Origin: Incurvaria masculella
Lineage: Eukaryota > Arthropoda > Insecta > Lepidoptera > Incurvariidae
Assembly (NCBI GenBank): GCA_946894095.1
Contig: OX335652.1
Coordinates: 9,509,001 to 9,573,000, forward strand
Length of the DNA: 64,000 nt
Reading direction: 5' to 3'
Below the pieces are notes generated by a model. The model was not told where the DNA came from and did no database searches. It saw only the letters and a list, made by a program, of their open reading frames with translations. Positions 1 to 10,880 of this stretch are shown here, in pieces (within the stretch, counting starts at the first letter, position 1; each line of letters opens with the position of its first letter). The position numbers were made by a program, and so were the translations under genes.

Positions 1-1090
1 AAACTTTTTTCTTTCTTTTCGTCGTCCTGTCGGTTTATTAATGATTTAAGAGAAATGTTGTTTTTTTTTTACTGCAGATGAAAACAAGAACCATGTAAGT
101 ACGATTAACATGTCTGAGCCATCTGTTATAGCTGTCTGTTTATGGTATGACATGATGATATGGTGTTACATGGATGGCTAAAACTACCGTCATGATAATT
201 AGCCCAACACACCACATTGCTGAAGGAATAAGATGCTGTGCCAGCCGGCAACAAAGAACTGGATAAAAAACACGGACTACTTTTCATTGCCGCGGGAAGG
301 GCCCACAGTTTTACATGGATTCAGACCCATAGATTTACTGATCTTCAAAAAAAACTTCGACAACTTTTTAATACATATTTTTTTTAAATCGAAGGTGTAC
401 GTAAAATTTAATCAAGCAGCAGGTCTACATCTGTTCTTTCTTATACGTCAAGTAGGCCCGATTTCTGCCAGCCTACATTTAATCTTTCTTTCAATGTTAT
501 TAATTGGAAAGTTAGTCTTTAAGTTACCGTATAATGCTACAACCCATTGACGCTTCATAGTCAACATAAACTGCGATATAATTTACATCGTTAGGAATTT
601 ATTTATCTTTTTTAATATTTGAATATTTAAATTGTTCAAATTAATATACTGGACCAAATGATTGAAAGCGTAAAGTCATAGATAAAAGAGGAATGGATAT
701 ACTGCTCACGTCATACCAGTTCTGAATAGGGAAAATAAAAGTCCACAGGTGGCGTTGTTATTCACATTTCAGAACACAGTAAATATAAACCAATGAATAT
801 CAATGATTTATGAATATACTTGATTCATGGTTTTAATCACGCCTGCCTAGACACAATTTTGAATCAAGCTTAGTTTAATGACGGTGTAACTTGTTCTGGT
901 AGTGACGGGAGATGGCGCTGGTTAGAAATCTCATAGTACTAGCGAAAATAAGCAGTTTATTGGCGAGTTTTGTACGTAGTATGACGTCTATACCTTACTC
1001 TTTAATCTATAGTAAAACTGAAATGAAACTGTTCAGTGGATTTGAAAATTGTGCTCTGCTCAATAGATAGTTATTACTTTGGTTTATAAT
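1..1090. other. Intergenic, one SINE fragment
   Basis: No supportable gene. About 160-330 holds a worn, minus-oriented fragment of the SINE body found many times in this window (phrases such as ATGGATGGCTAA, TTAGCCCAACACACCACATT and GGACTACTTTTCATTGCCGC). The open frame at 233-550 runs through this fragment and is not a gene. The rest is AT-rich with no recognisable structure. Confidence 0.5.
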
Positions 1091-1850
1091 GCCAAGCTTT
1101 AAAACCCAGTGGCGCGACGCCTCAGCGTTCGATAATAGAGGTCTAGCAACCCTGGGTACGGGTTCTTGAAGGGGACCCGTTTTTGACCGATAAGGCTAGC
1201 CGTGATTCGGATTCCACGAAAACTGAAACGGATTCTACCGTACCTTACTTTCTAGGCGCCTGCCTGGGTTGGTACAATAACACTGAAAAGAAGATGGTCA
1301 ATGGAAGTTTTCCCTGTTATCCGTGTTATGTTAGCCGTGTTACATAGGAAAGGCCTTAACATTTGAACTAGTTCTCATCTAGTTTATTGGGCTATAAGGA
1401 ATCATGACAGCACCACAAGCTATCCATGTCCTAAAACATGCCTGTGAAATAACGAAGTCGAACGTTTGTAAATAAATATTTTTTTAAAACAAAGTGCAGA
1501 GTCCTTAGTTTTGTCAGCCTCGGTAGCCCATTGGCGTGAAGCCAATCTGTTAGATCATACAGGTTAAGCAACACAGGGCGCAGGTTCTGGTTTGGTGACC
1601 ACTAAGCATTCAGGCTGGCCGAGGATTGGATTTCACGTAAAACTGGAGGTCTCCTTTCCTTACTTAATTGGTAAGAAGTAAATTACTTATTAAGAAGGGT
1701 TTATCCCGCATCATGCATGGTAACAATACACTGAATGGAAAATGGTCGGAGCGCCAATGAAAATTGCCAGTATTTTCCATTCAGTTTGATGCAGCCGTGG
1801 CAAGGAAGGTTCTGACATGGGACCTAGTTTCTGTGTTGAATGTTTGGCAA
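1090..1850 (+). repeat. Two degraded SINE copies in tandem orientation
   Basis: Two plus-oriented copies of the window's main SINE body, about 1095-1400 and 1512-1850. The second starts TCAGCCTCGGTAGCCCATTGG and carries GTTAAGCAAC plus GGTTTGGTGACC, degraded forms of the 5S rRNA-like head seen intact at 51806 and 56751. Both bodies carry the usual order: ATTCGGATTCCACG-like, TACCTTACTT, GGTAC, TTTTCCATTCAG. Both have many substitutions and look old. Confidence 0.6.
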
Positions 1851-1899
1851 ATATTATAACACTGAGTGCACCCATCCATGTTCAGTTGCGTGAAGATAC

Positions 1900-2240
1900 A
1901 TATATAGTGTAGTATTTTATTTTAGCTCACTCACACTTAAAATAGGTAATTTAGTGTTTTATTTCAGCTAACTCATTCTGAATATAGGTTGTGTATTTAG
2001 CGCGGCATTTTAAGGCGAACTTTTAAGGGGCTACGAAAACCATGCTGGACGACCAGGTGCTTCTTCACACCATTTTTGAAGGATCCCAGATTGTACTTTG
2101 GGGAAAATAACTCGGCAGGGAGTGCATTCTATAGGACCTAGAGGATCGGTTGGTTTGTAGTATTTTATTTAAGCTCACTCACACTTAAAATATGTAGTGT
2201 ATCGTTTTATTTTAGCTTACTCATACTAAAAAAAATTCGA
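1900..2240. repeat. Direct repeat of TTTTAGCTCACTCACACTTA
   Basis: A roughly 70-bp stretch with AGTATTTTATTTTAGCTCAC then CACTTAAAATAGG at about 1910 recurs at about 2158 and in part at about 1955 and 2205. The spacer (about 2000-2140) shows no recognised gene. It could be subterminal repeats of one unclassified element or a local duplication. Confidence 0.4.
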
Positions 2241-2344
2241 ATCCTGAAAATTCCATATTGAATAAATGTACCAAAATCCAAGTTTCCTGTGAGCGAAGTC
2301 GCAGGAAAATGGCAATGAATTAAACAAAGTAAAAAAATGTTTCG

Positions 2345-2545
2345 CTAACTGTTATAGTGGAATCCTGGCCACGAACCAACCCTGCGGGATATTCTCATGA
2401 GTTTCTCACCTGTGAGTAACCGATGACTCACTGGTGAATCACAAAACTTTCGTACTCATGGAATGACAGCCATGAAGAAAGTTCTATGACTCACCGGTGG
2501 CTCACAGGTGAGAACTTCATGAGTGGTTCCACAGCACTATAATTT
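2345..2545. mobile_element. Fold-back MITE, about 200 bp
   Basis: The left arm (about 2350-2440: CTCATGAGTTTCTCACCTGT then GACTCACTGGTGA) is the inverse of the right arm (about 2490-2535: GACTCACCGGTGGCTCACAG then GAACTTCATGAG). The outer ends TATAGTGGAATCC and GGTTCCACAGCACTATA are also inverted. It is non-coding and probably a non-autonomous DNA transposon. No target duplication was identified. Confidence 0.55.
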
Positions 2546-2833
2546 TTAAATTTCATACATGAAAAACGTTACTCGCACTTGCATGGTACGTAAAAATATT
2601 TCTTCGATATGTATGTAATTCAACATATGACAGGCGCTGGCATATGATGTCAAATACAGAATTGATGATGACTGAAATACGACGTAAAGTTTTATGTTTC
2701 CCGTTTTAATTTGGTAAAAAATATATATAGGTGTAGAAAAACACTCTCATGTAATCAATGTTCACAGAAAAGTTTAGAGATTAAGCAAACAAAATATGTG
2801 TTACTAATAATATAATTAGTTCATTGCACTTAC

Positions 2834-3050
2834 CTAGACGCTTATATACAGAGCAGACAATCTTCTCCGCACAGTCCAGCCAACTTTCAACGAAATACAG
2901 TCGACACAAAAATTATCCCCAGAAATGTCGCCCGCAGCGTTATCTTCATACACAAACTTTGCCGAGCTTTCCGAGTTCGGCGCAAGCTCCAGGGCGGAGA
3001 CTCGGGGGCGGGCGGGTCGCTCGGAGCTTTAGCGAGGACTGACTGAGAGG
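2834..3050 (-). promoter_or_regulatory. Candidate promoter and non-coding first exon
   Basis: A GC-rich, CpG-rich block in AT-rich surroundings. On the minus strand, the arthropod initiator-like TCAGTCAGT (about 3040-3048) is followed by about 200 nt ending at a strong donor, CTAG|GTAAGTG, with the exon edge at 2834. A short ATG frame of 20 codons lies inside and ends at 2887, so it could be an upstream ORF of a 5' UTR. Any gene would continue below position 1. The alternative is a GC-rich repeat fragment. This is inference from composition, initiator and donor only. Confidence 0.3.
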
Positions 3051-3640
3051 AAAGCTTTGCGCCGCCTCCCCCCACCCCCCACCCTCGCCGCCTTCACCCC
3101 CGTCGACACCCGGGCGGCGGTGAAAGCCTCCTTACGATGCGTGTGAGAAGTACGCACGATGTCTACCCGGATATCTTATACTGTATCTTGCTTGTGATGG
3201 CTGATAGGGTATATTAATTAAATTGCAGGTATTAAATGGTACATTACATGCTTAACTAATAAAAATAAAAAAAAAACATAAATTGGAAGTGGCGGTCAGC
3301 AAGAAATACCGGAGTTATAGCGATGGTGCAAATGTTTATTAGTAAAACGTAATGTAAAGCGAAATGTGTTCCATTTTAAAACGAACACGATTTTTTAATA
3401 ACTAGTTTTTATGTCTATTGGTACGCATTTTGTAATAGATTTTAAATAACTTTGCATTGAGCTGGATATTTGAAATTCCTAAATTAAAATTTGTACTTGA
3501 TTTTAAATAACTTCGAATTGAGCTAGATATTCGCATTTCCTAGCTCAAAAATTCCTTAAAATCCCTAGCGGAGCTGGGTACCTCAGTTAATAATCAATAT
3601 AATGTGCCAAAACTCTTGTGGTTTATTTGATGATTTTTAG

Positions 3641-4050
3641 TCTTTTTTTTTTATGCGACCTGACATAAATGGCTAATACCACACAACTACCGTTATGATA
3701 TTAGCCCAATACACCACATTCCCGAAGAAATTAGGTGCCATGCCAGGACCTTCCCTTTATGAGCACGGCTACATTGAACTGGATGGAAAACACGGACAAT
3801 TTTTCATTGCCGCTTCGGCCATCTTTTCATCCAATGCGATGGTACCAACCCGGGCGGGCTTAAACCCTACCACTTAGTAGGGGAAGGGGACCTACAGTTT
3901 TACATGGATTCCGAACCATGGAGCAGCTCGCATTCGTGACGAAATGCACTTATCGAACTCTGAAAGAGAAAGACAGTGGTGCAAGTTGGTATTGAACCCG
4001 GGCCTCTGGTACGCTAGGCCAGTCCCCGCGCCACTAGGGTACGAGCCGCC
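3641..4050 (-). mobile_element. SINE with tRNA-derived head (minus orientation)
   Basis: Read on minus, it starts with a tRNA-like head: an A-box-like CCTAGTGGCGCGG and a B box GGGTTCAATACC (plus 3988-3999). About 300 bp of the shared SINE body follow, ending near a TATCATAACGGTAG-type tail and a T-run on the plus strand. The same body follows a 5S-like head in the copies at 51522 and 56455. It is among the best preserved tRNA-headed copies here. Confidence 0.7.
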
Positions 4051-5530
4051 ACACAGCAATTGTCATTAAAAACACTTGAGTGCCTCCAAATACAAACGGG
4101 GTGTGTTCTCATTGCATATTGATCGACCAATTCGTGGGATTGGGCACAATAAAAGGATTAGGCTGCAAGTTGTAATGCATTGGGAATGTTTTAATGTTAA
4201 TTTGAATACTTAGTATAAGCGGATCAGTTGGGCGGACAACAGAGAAAAGCTTTTAGCGAAGCGAAAAAAATTGCCCAACTGAGCTCGTGCGGCGGCAGGA
4301 AGGCCTCCACACCCACTCCAAATTAAAAGCTCCGCTGATGTGGAGTTTTCGCAGCTATCAACGCCTCATCGCGCTAAGGCGATAGATCCTGTCATTTGCA
4401 TAAAAAGATGAAGTTTTAGGCCAAATTCTAAGTGTGTTGAAAACATTAACATTGTTTTCGATTTATCATATTTTTTACATATTTGCGACATACTGGCTCT
4501 AATGGACTAAAGTTGTATATTTTTTTCAAATAATTACTACATGTGATATGTTCGCCCTTTGACGATGTGATAAATTAGTTGTTTCGCAGTGTCAACTGAA
4601 AATCACTGATTAAATTAATTTTGTTTTTTTTTATTTTGAACATGATCGCTTAAGATTAATTAATATGTAATTTAAATATAAATATAATAAAGTTATAATA
4701 ATATTAACTTTTAGTTTTGAATTAAAGTATATTAAAAGTCGATGATGAATTAAAAGAAGAAGACTTCTTTGCAAAACAAAACTAACGTTTGTAACGTTTG
4801 TGCAAAAAATAATTTCAAAAATAGTCGTGTGAAAAATATTTTCATTAATATTTTTCTACATAGTCTTACCATATTTATGAGATGGTTCAGATTCTAATTT
4901 TTATATTACGTACTCCCAAATATAACTTGAACTTATTAATAACATCAATCACTTTACGGAGCACTTATAGACTTCCTGGAATACGGGTAAAAGCATTATC
5001 CCAGGGGTATAAAGTAACGAGAAATGTACCGGCGACTTTATACGCAAACATACTCAATATTCATTTTCTGAACCCACTAAAAAAGTTAAGTGAGAGTAAA
5101 AATTGTTATATAAAAAAATACATTATTTATTATTAGAGCGGAAAATTATATAGCGTTGTATATAATTTTCTCATCGGCGTTGCAGAGACCCCAGTAAAAA
5201 TTTAGTTCATTACTCGCTCTTCTGAACCAGTCGAGCCCATACCAAAGTTTCTTGCAAACACCACAATCAAAATAATGGAATTTGAGTTGTGAATGAGTGA
5301 ATTAATAATATAGCTATAAATGTTGCAGCAAATTAGTTTTATAAATATTAGATTCATAAGTTTTCCTATAATCAATTGTATACCGTTAGATGGCGCAATT
5401 TTTTTCTATGCTGGGTAGTCTCTCAAGTCCGAATCTTTAATCTACTCAGGTTTAACATACATGTATTAACTTACGTGGTCAAAAGTTAAGGATATCTTTT
5501 TAAAGGTTTTTTTTGCTCTTCAGCCAATTT
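4051..5530. other. Intergenic, no gene seen
   Basis: AT-rich sequence. The frame at 4882-5136 has no recognisable domain, splice context or codon bias and is taken as chance. About 4200-4390 is somewhat richer in GC but has no supportable feature. Confidence 0.4.
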
Positions 5531-5532
5531 AA

Positions 5533-5672
5533 ATGAATAACAGCTACACATCTCTTCAAGAGATAAGCCCGCCTTTGTGCCCCACTTATGTTGTTATTGC
5601 ACTATACTTTCTTTTGTATATTGTTTTTTTTGTTTTGTGGCGTAATAAAGAAGTTTCAATCAATCAATCAAT
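5533..5672 (+). repeat. LINE 3' end with (ATCA)n tail
   Basis: A short stretch ending TAATAAAGAAGTTTCAATCA with continued ATCA repeats, typical of the 3' end of a non-LTR retrotransposon that terminates in a short tandem repeat instead of poly(A). The open frame across it has no recognisable product. Confidence 0.4.
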
Positions 5673-6374
5673 CAACCTTAAATATAATTTTTGTTTAAAT
5701 GTCTCTTTCTATATAATTGGAATACCTAACTTTTTTGTTGAAAATACCAGTCAAGTGTAACCGGTTTTATTTGTCCTCAAGGCATAGTGTGCGAAAAGAA
5801 ATCTACGTAAAATCAATGTCAACGTATGATTAAACACGTCATATTGTATAGACAGTGGGAACGGAGCAGTAGTAATCAATCAATCACTGTAAACTAGTTT
5901 GTAAGTATCACTGGAAAAAATAATAATACAATGACCAACCTGACGAAGTTTCTTGTCGGCTCTTCTTCGCCAGAAGTAATCGAACCGACAGGAAAAAAAT
6001 AATGACGAATCCGAGTGTGTAATATACATGTAATGGAGGAAATAAAGAAACTGAAAACTGAAACTGAAGATTACACATCTTCAGTTTCAGTTTTCAGTTT
6101 TCATGCGGTCCACTAAAAGTGACGTGTTAAAATATTTATCAACTTTGACGCCTCTTCCTGCAATCGGGCCTAAATATTCGATTCATGTGCCATCACTAAC
6201 AGAGCCACCATCAAGTGAAAAGTTTATTGCCATCGCTGTTTCATTCCTTTTATTGGAAAGATAATAAACGCGTGCAGCCGTGAGTTAGAAGTAATAATTT
6301 CCTTAATTTATTGTTATTTTACCGTGGCCGTGACGGAAAGTGCATTTATATATAAATGCGTAAAGTTGATTTTT

Positions 6375-6710
6375 AACCGACTTCAAAAAAGGAGGAGGTT
6401 ATCAATTCGTCTGTATGTTTTTTTTTATGTTTGTTACCTCATAACTTTTGCCTGGGTGAACCGATTTTGATGATAATTTTTTTAAATGAAAGGTAGTGCT
6501 TCCCAAGTGATCCCATTTTAATTTGGCTAAGTTCTGACAATGATATCCATGGGAAAATCATATAAGTCTTAAATTTGTATTAAGATGTGCGCGACAAATG
6601 GACGAATAACTAAATATAACGCCAACCGATTTCGGTGATTCTTTTTTTATTGGAAAGGACGTGTACAAATTAGTAAGTGTACTTCAGATTCACTAAAGAT
6701 AAACAAATAA
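6375..6710. repeat. Interspersed repeat starting ACCGACTTCAAAAAAGGAGG
   Basis: The start ACCGACTTCAAAAAAGGAGG and the following GGTTATCAATTCGTCTGTATG resemble, from memory, a repeat common in moth and butterfly genomes, with CCGATTTTGATG further in. It has no coding capacity. It abuts the long palindrome at 6722, whose arms also begin ACCGACTT, so the two may be one composite element. Confidence 0.45.
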
Positions 6711-6721
6711 AAAAAAATTAC

Positions 6722-6960
6722 AAAAAAATAACCGACTTTAAAGAAAAAGCACTAAAAAGTAAAAAATAATTGCCATTTTTGTAGTTACGATTTTTGTTAT
6801 TTTTTGAGTCGGTGTCAGCCAAGGTAGCTAAGGTTCTCTTGATTGGCGCAGCGCGTGCCCGGCTGACGCCGACTAAAAAAATAACAAAAATCGTAACTAC
6901 AAAAATGGCTATTTTTTTTAATTTTTAGTGCTTTTTCTTTGAAGTCGGTTATTTTTTTTG
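6722..6960. mobile_element. Long fold-back element, arms about 85 bp
   Basis: The left arm (6728-6805: ATAACCGACTTTAAAGAAAA, GCACTAAAAAG, GTAGTTACGATTTTTGTTAT) is nearly exactly inverted in the right arm (6875-6952). The inversion continues inward as AGTCGGTGTCAGCC against GGCTGACGCCGACT, with one mismatch. The unpaired loop is about 40 bp. A MITE or fold-back transposon fits. It has no coding content. Confidence 0.65.
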
Positions 6961-7119
6961 TTAATTTTTTTTTAATCCCACTTGTCACAGTTTATTGAAG
7001 AATCTAGGCCTGCCGAGATCAACACTACGCTCATATGTGAAGACACTTGCGACGTCATCGGAGGCAAACTATGGAACATAAATAGATAAAGAGAAATGGA
7101 TCGAGAGGGGTTAGTTCTC

Positions 7120-7830
7120 GGATCCTAAACTGAGATAAATAGTCGTAACAGAAACTAAGACTAACGAAAAGTAGGACATTGTGACGTCAAGTTAACACAT
7201 TTTGTATCGACAAAATCGCAAAGTCATGCAAAGTGGCGTCACAAAGTACTACTTTTCGTTAGTCATAGGCTGAGGTTGAGATAAATATTCGTAACAGAAA
7301 CTAAGACTAACGAAAAGTAGTACTTTGTGACGTCAATTTGCATGACTTTGAGATTTCGTCCTTACAAAATGTGTCGTCACAAAGTACTACTTTTCGTTAG
7401 TCTTAGTTTCGTTATCTTAGCCTGAGATTGTAACCGAAATTTAAGACTACTGAAAAGTAGTTCTTTGTGACGTCACTTTGCTTTACTTTGATATTTAGTC
7501 CATCTTTTGGCTTTTCTGAGTACCTTTGTTCCTCAATCTGTGCCTCAGCACCGGTTTTTCATAAAAAAAATACAAAATTTCTCGAAATTACATCACAAAG
7601 TACTAATTTTCGTTAGTCTAAGGCTGAGATAAATAGTCGTTACAGAAACTAAGACTAACGAAAGGTAGTACTTTGTGACGTCACTTTTCATTATATTACG
7701 ATTTCGTCCATAGAAAATCTTTCAAAGTACGTCACAAAGTACTACTTTTCGATAGTCTTAGTTACGGCTACGATTATTTATTTCAGCCTTAGTTTCTGTT
7801 ACGACTATTTATCTCAGCCCTAGTCTCCGC
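7120..7830. mobile_element. Cluster of inverted units with TGACGTCA motifs
   Basis: At least four related units face each other. The forward motif (AAGACTAACGAAAAGTAG then TACTTTGTGACGTCA) occurs near 7155, 7300, 7450 and 7650. Its inverse (CACAAAGTACTACTTTTCG) occurs near 7240, 7378, 7590 and 7735. The outer ends are themselves inverted: GAGATAAATAGTCGTAACAG near 7133 and CTGTTACGACTATTTATCTC near 7796. This looks like a Foldback-type element or a small palindromic satellite about 700 bp long. No coding capacity. Confidence 0.6.
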
Positions 7831-8221
7831 AGACTAGCTGATGATACTTGATACGATCCGAAACGTAAGCGAAAAGGTGCTAGACGAGAAGTCACTCATT
7901 GTTGTCCCGACCTTTCTTCTACTGCCGATTAGCCCGGATATGTTGAGTCAAGTCACTGGAAGCTGAGTTAAACAGCTTCTAGAGCCTTTCAATCTGTAGA
8001 CAACAGTATTGTACAGGAAAAAAAAACGTAACAAAAAAAGCATATTTTACTCATCGAGCGAGGAAAAACATGAGTCGCGACAGAAACTCATCCGTAAAGC
8101 GGCAGCGGCCGTGATCATTCACCGACAGCAGTTAGTTCGCTTTTTTTATGAAAGACCCGTATGGGTGGCTGTCAGCCAAATACAACTCGCCTCACGAAAC
8201 CACGTTTAGCGAGGATCCATA

Positions 8222-8590
8222 CCAGCGAATTTGCGGACTATTGCTGAGCTATCGAGCTTGTTCAAATTACGCTTGAAAACTCCCAGTTTATAGGTATGAA
8301 GAAACGCACGCGCCGGCAGACAGTTCCATATCTTGGCGGTGCGGCAGAGAAATGATTCGTTATCAAGAGACTAAGAACAATGGGGTGCTCTGATTCCGGA
8401 TATAGGTAGGATGGGGAGGAATAAGGAATGCAAATTCCTCAGAGCGGCGTCCAGGTAGTACCTGTACAACAGACTGAGCGACCCCAAAACCACCTGTGGC
8501 TCAGGGACTCCAAGCCAGCGTCGAGTCTAATCGAGTCCAGTGAGAGGGTACTGGGAACTAACTACCTTTCCATATGTGGCTACAGTATTC
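8222..8590 (-). pseudogene. Fragment of non-LTR retrotransposon reverse transcriptase, C-terminal end
   Basis: On minus, the reading resembles the extreme C-terminus of Jockey/CR1-like ORF2 proteins. First comes an LGSLSLLYRYYLDAAL-like stretch, then after an in-frame stop NESFLCRTAKIWNCLPARAF followed by KLGVFKRNLNKL. These match, from memory, the family's (V)ASLSLFYRYY and FLPRTARLWNSLP signatures. Stops and frame changes show it is dead. No catalytic reverse transcriptase motif is left in the window. Confidence 0.6.
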
Positions 8591-8599
8591 TCGTATACA

Positions 8600-10050
8600 T
8601 CGAATGATTGTTTCGCTAAATGGCGTCCTGTGCAGTTCTTACGCGTCGGAACTCGAAAATTTCAAGAGTGAGCGAATTCGTATGTGAACTAAAAAGTGGC
8701 TACTCTGCCGCTATGCGAAGGAGTTTTGTTGGCCTCTCTCGTCTTTCCTTGCTCGTTGAAACTGTGGAATATGTATTTTCTGACGGTACCGCAACTCAAC
8801 GTAAAACGAAAAGCAATTCCTACGACTTCGTCCGAGACCCTTATTATTGCGGAAATAATTTTCCGTCGTGTGCTTTACTGTCGTCCTCGGGGTTTATTCT
8901 CCCCACTCCAGTAGTCAAGAGGCAATATGCGGCTCATTAAGTCGCAATTCTCATCGAAACGAAGATAATTGCCAGATCGGTCACGGCAGGACAAATAGCG
9001 ATGGTAAGATGAAAGCTGGCGACCAATTATTTCACGAAATATTCCAATTCAATGCAGAGAAAAAAAATATTCGGCGCACTAACTTATTAATGTCTTAATA
9101 CTAATAAAACGACCTAACGAAACATATATATTTTTATATTTTTGCTTCACCGACTATGGAGTTATTACTGAATATATCTACTGACCTGATAAGTGCACTC
9201 ATCGCTCTTGAATTTCGGATTTGAAAAATGTATTAAGAAAAATACATTCGCTTTTTTTTCTAACTGGCTATGTGGAATATATGAATGATACCCTAGCAAT
9301 CTCGAAATTTGGCATGCGCTTATTACTAACAATAACCTCTTAGCAACAGAGTCACAATATTTCGAATTGTAGATATCAGGTGAGAAAGATAAGCCAAGTC
9401 ACGTACATTGATAACTTCCTTCTGAAGCAATCAGACATAATCGATAGGATCTCGCACATTTACATACCTAGCTTAAAAACCTCCACTGTAGCCAAATCTT
9501 GTTGATTAGTAAAAAGTGGGGAAAATTAATAAATCATAAATTACATGTGAAAAAATATATGTCTGCAACGAAAGTTTCTAGAATTGTTTACAGATATTTT
9601 AACTAAGGCTATTACCATGGATGGCTCAACATGAGGTTCAATGAATGAGATCTATGTAGTCTGGGGTTTACGATATATTGCTCCCGAATAAGTTTTTAGG
9701 GACGACCATTAGCATGGTTGGAGATGTCCCACTGCTAGCTTTTGTTTCCTCACTCCACTGTGCAATCATAATGCGACTGCCTTTATTACAAGATTTCGAG
9801 TCAAATTTTGCAACTGATATTAAAAAAGTATCCCCAACTGATTGGGTTGAAATTTTGCACACACGTATAGTTTGGATGACAATGTATGGTTAGCTAAGTG
9901 ACGTCATTCTAAATCCAATAAATTTTTCAAAGGATGTAATACAAATGAAAAACGGTGAAAGGGGATTTTAATCTTACAAACTACTTGAGCTTTACAAACT
10001 AATAAAATATTTGATATAACTTGCATTTAAATAAATATTATTATTTTGCA
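8600..10050. other. Intergenic, no assigned gene
   Basis: Overlapping open frames lie near 8620-9098 and on both strands at 9668-9893. None shows a recognised motif or convincing splice signals. The stretch around 8615 (AAATGGCGTCC then GTTCTTACG) resembles one near 55733, suggesting an uncharacterised interspersed repeat. Confidence 0.35.
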
Positions 10051-10051
10051 G

Positions 10052-10131
10052 GTATGCATTTCAAGCTGAAGTTAGTGGATATGCCGTGCGACCAGATTGA
10101 CGAGGTACTTCGTAAAGGTAAAAGTGCGTAA
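10052..10131 (+). CDS. Candidate short coding exon, unknown product
   Basis: A good acceptor (TTATTATTTTGCAG) is followed by a frame reading MHFKLKLVDMPCDQIDEVLR before a possible donor (AAAG|GTAAAAG, exon end 10117) or a stop at 10129-10131. The peptide looks protein-like, but no partner exon was found and the product is not recognised. It may be the end of a gene whose earlier exons were missed, or chance. Confidence 0.25.
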
Positions 10132-10810
10132 GACCCGTAAATGTAGAGCATGTATGAAAGTAAATCTAGTGATCGTAACGCTCAATCATATATGCTTATC
10201 CCTCTGGGCTTACCGTGTAATTGTAGATATGTAAAATTTAAAAAATTTTTTTAGTTTCCGAATGTTTTAACAATTGTGATTCAAAATTGTATCGTTTAAT
10301 GATAAAGGGATACGAAATCAAGCAACGATTTAAATTCCTACTGGCTACATTTACTGATAAATTTAAATTTTATTTAGATGCACACCTCTCTTGCTTATAA
10401 TTTTGGTTTTTTTAAAGAAAACCACCTTAACAATAACGGCGGGCCACAAATTTCACAATAGGTATATTGCCTAAAACATCCGATGGCACGACGAGTGCTA
10501 AACTATAAAATATGTATCAACTTATAAGTAGACAAATTATCTAAATAAGAACCTTGCTTTCTATATTTTGTTTATAGTTTATTTCACCTTCAAATTGGGT
10601 TTACTTCATCGGTAACGAATAGTTCTACCCTTCATTTATGATATACTGATATTTTGAGACTAAAACACAATTCGGGTTATTTTTCTATTTTATTAGTACA
10701 CAATATCGAACGAACGGGTAGTTACAAGATTGCGCGCACAATGTATCGCTTATCGATCGTTCGAAAAATCACGAAAAAGGCGGTCCTTTTAATTTAGATG
10801 CTATCAGATG

Positions 10811-10880
10811 ACTTATAAAAGTATACTTAAGCCATTATTCAATGTATTATCTGCCAAGAGGACAAGGTCTGGCGTCAGTC
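10811..10880 (+). promoter_or_regulatory. Core promoter of the secreted Ig-like gene
   Basis: TATAAAA at 10814-10820 lies about 60 bp before the chosen ATG at 10881. An initiator-like TTCAATG falls at about 10838-10844, at a suitable distance from the TATA box, and a TCAGTC at 10874 is a second candidate. A start near 10840 would leave a 5' UTR of about 40 nt and make the in-frame ATG at 10842 too close to the cap, which supports ATG 10881. Confidence 0.5.

Noticed and set aside
3985..4050. Possible tRNA gene (A- and B-box-like text)
   Set aside because: The cloverleaf is not complete, and the sequence continues into the SINE body. It is a tRNA-derived SINE head.
9668..9893. Overlapping frames on both strands (64 and 71 residues)
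   Set aside because: No recognised motif, promoter or splice context. Overlap on both strands suggests chance.
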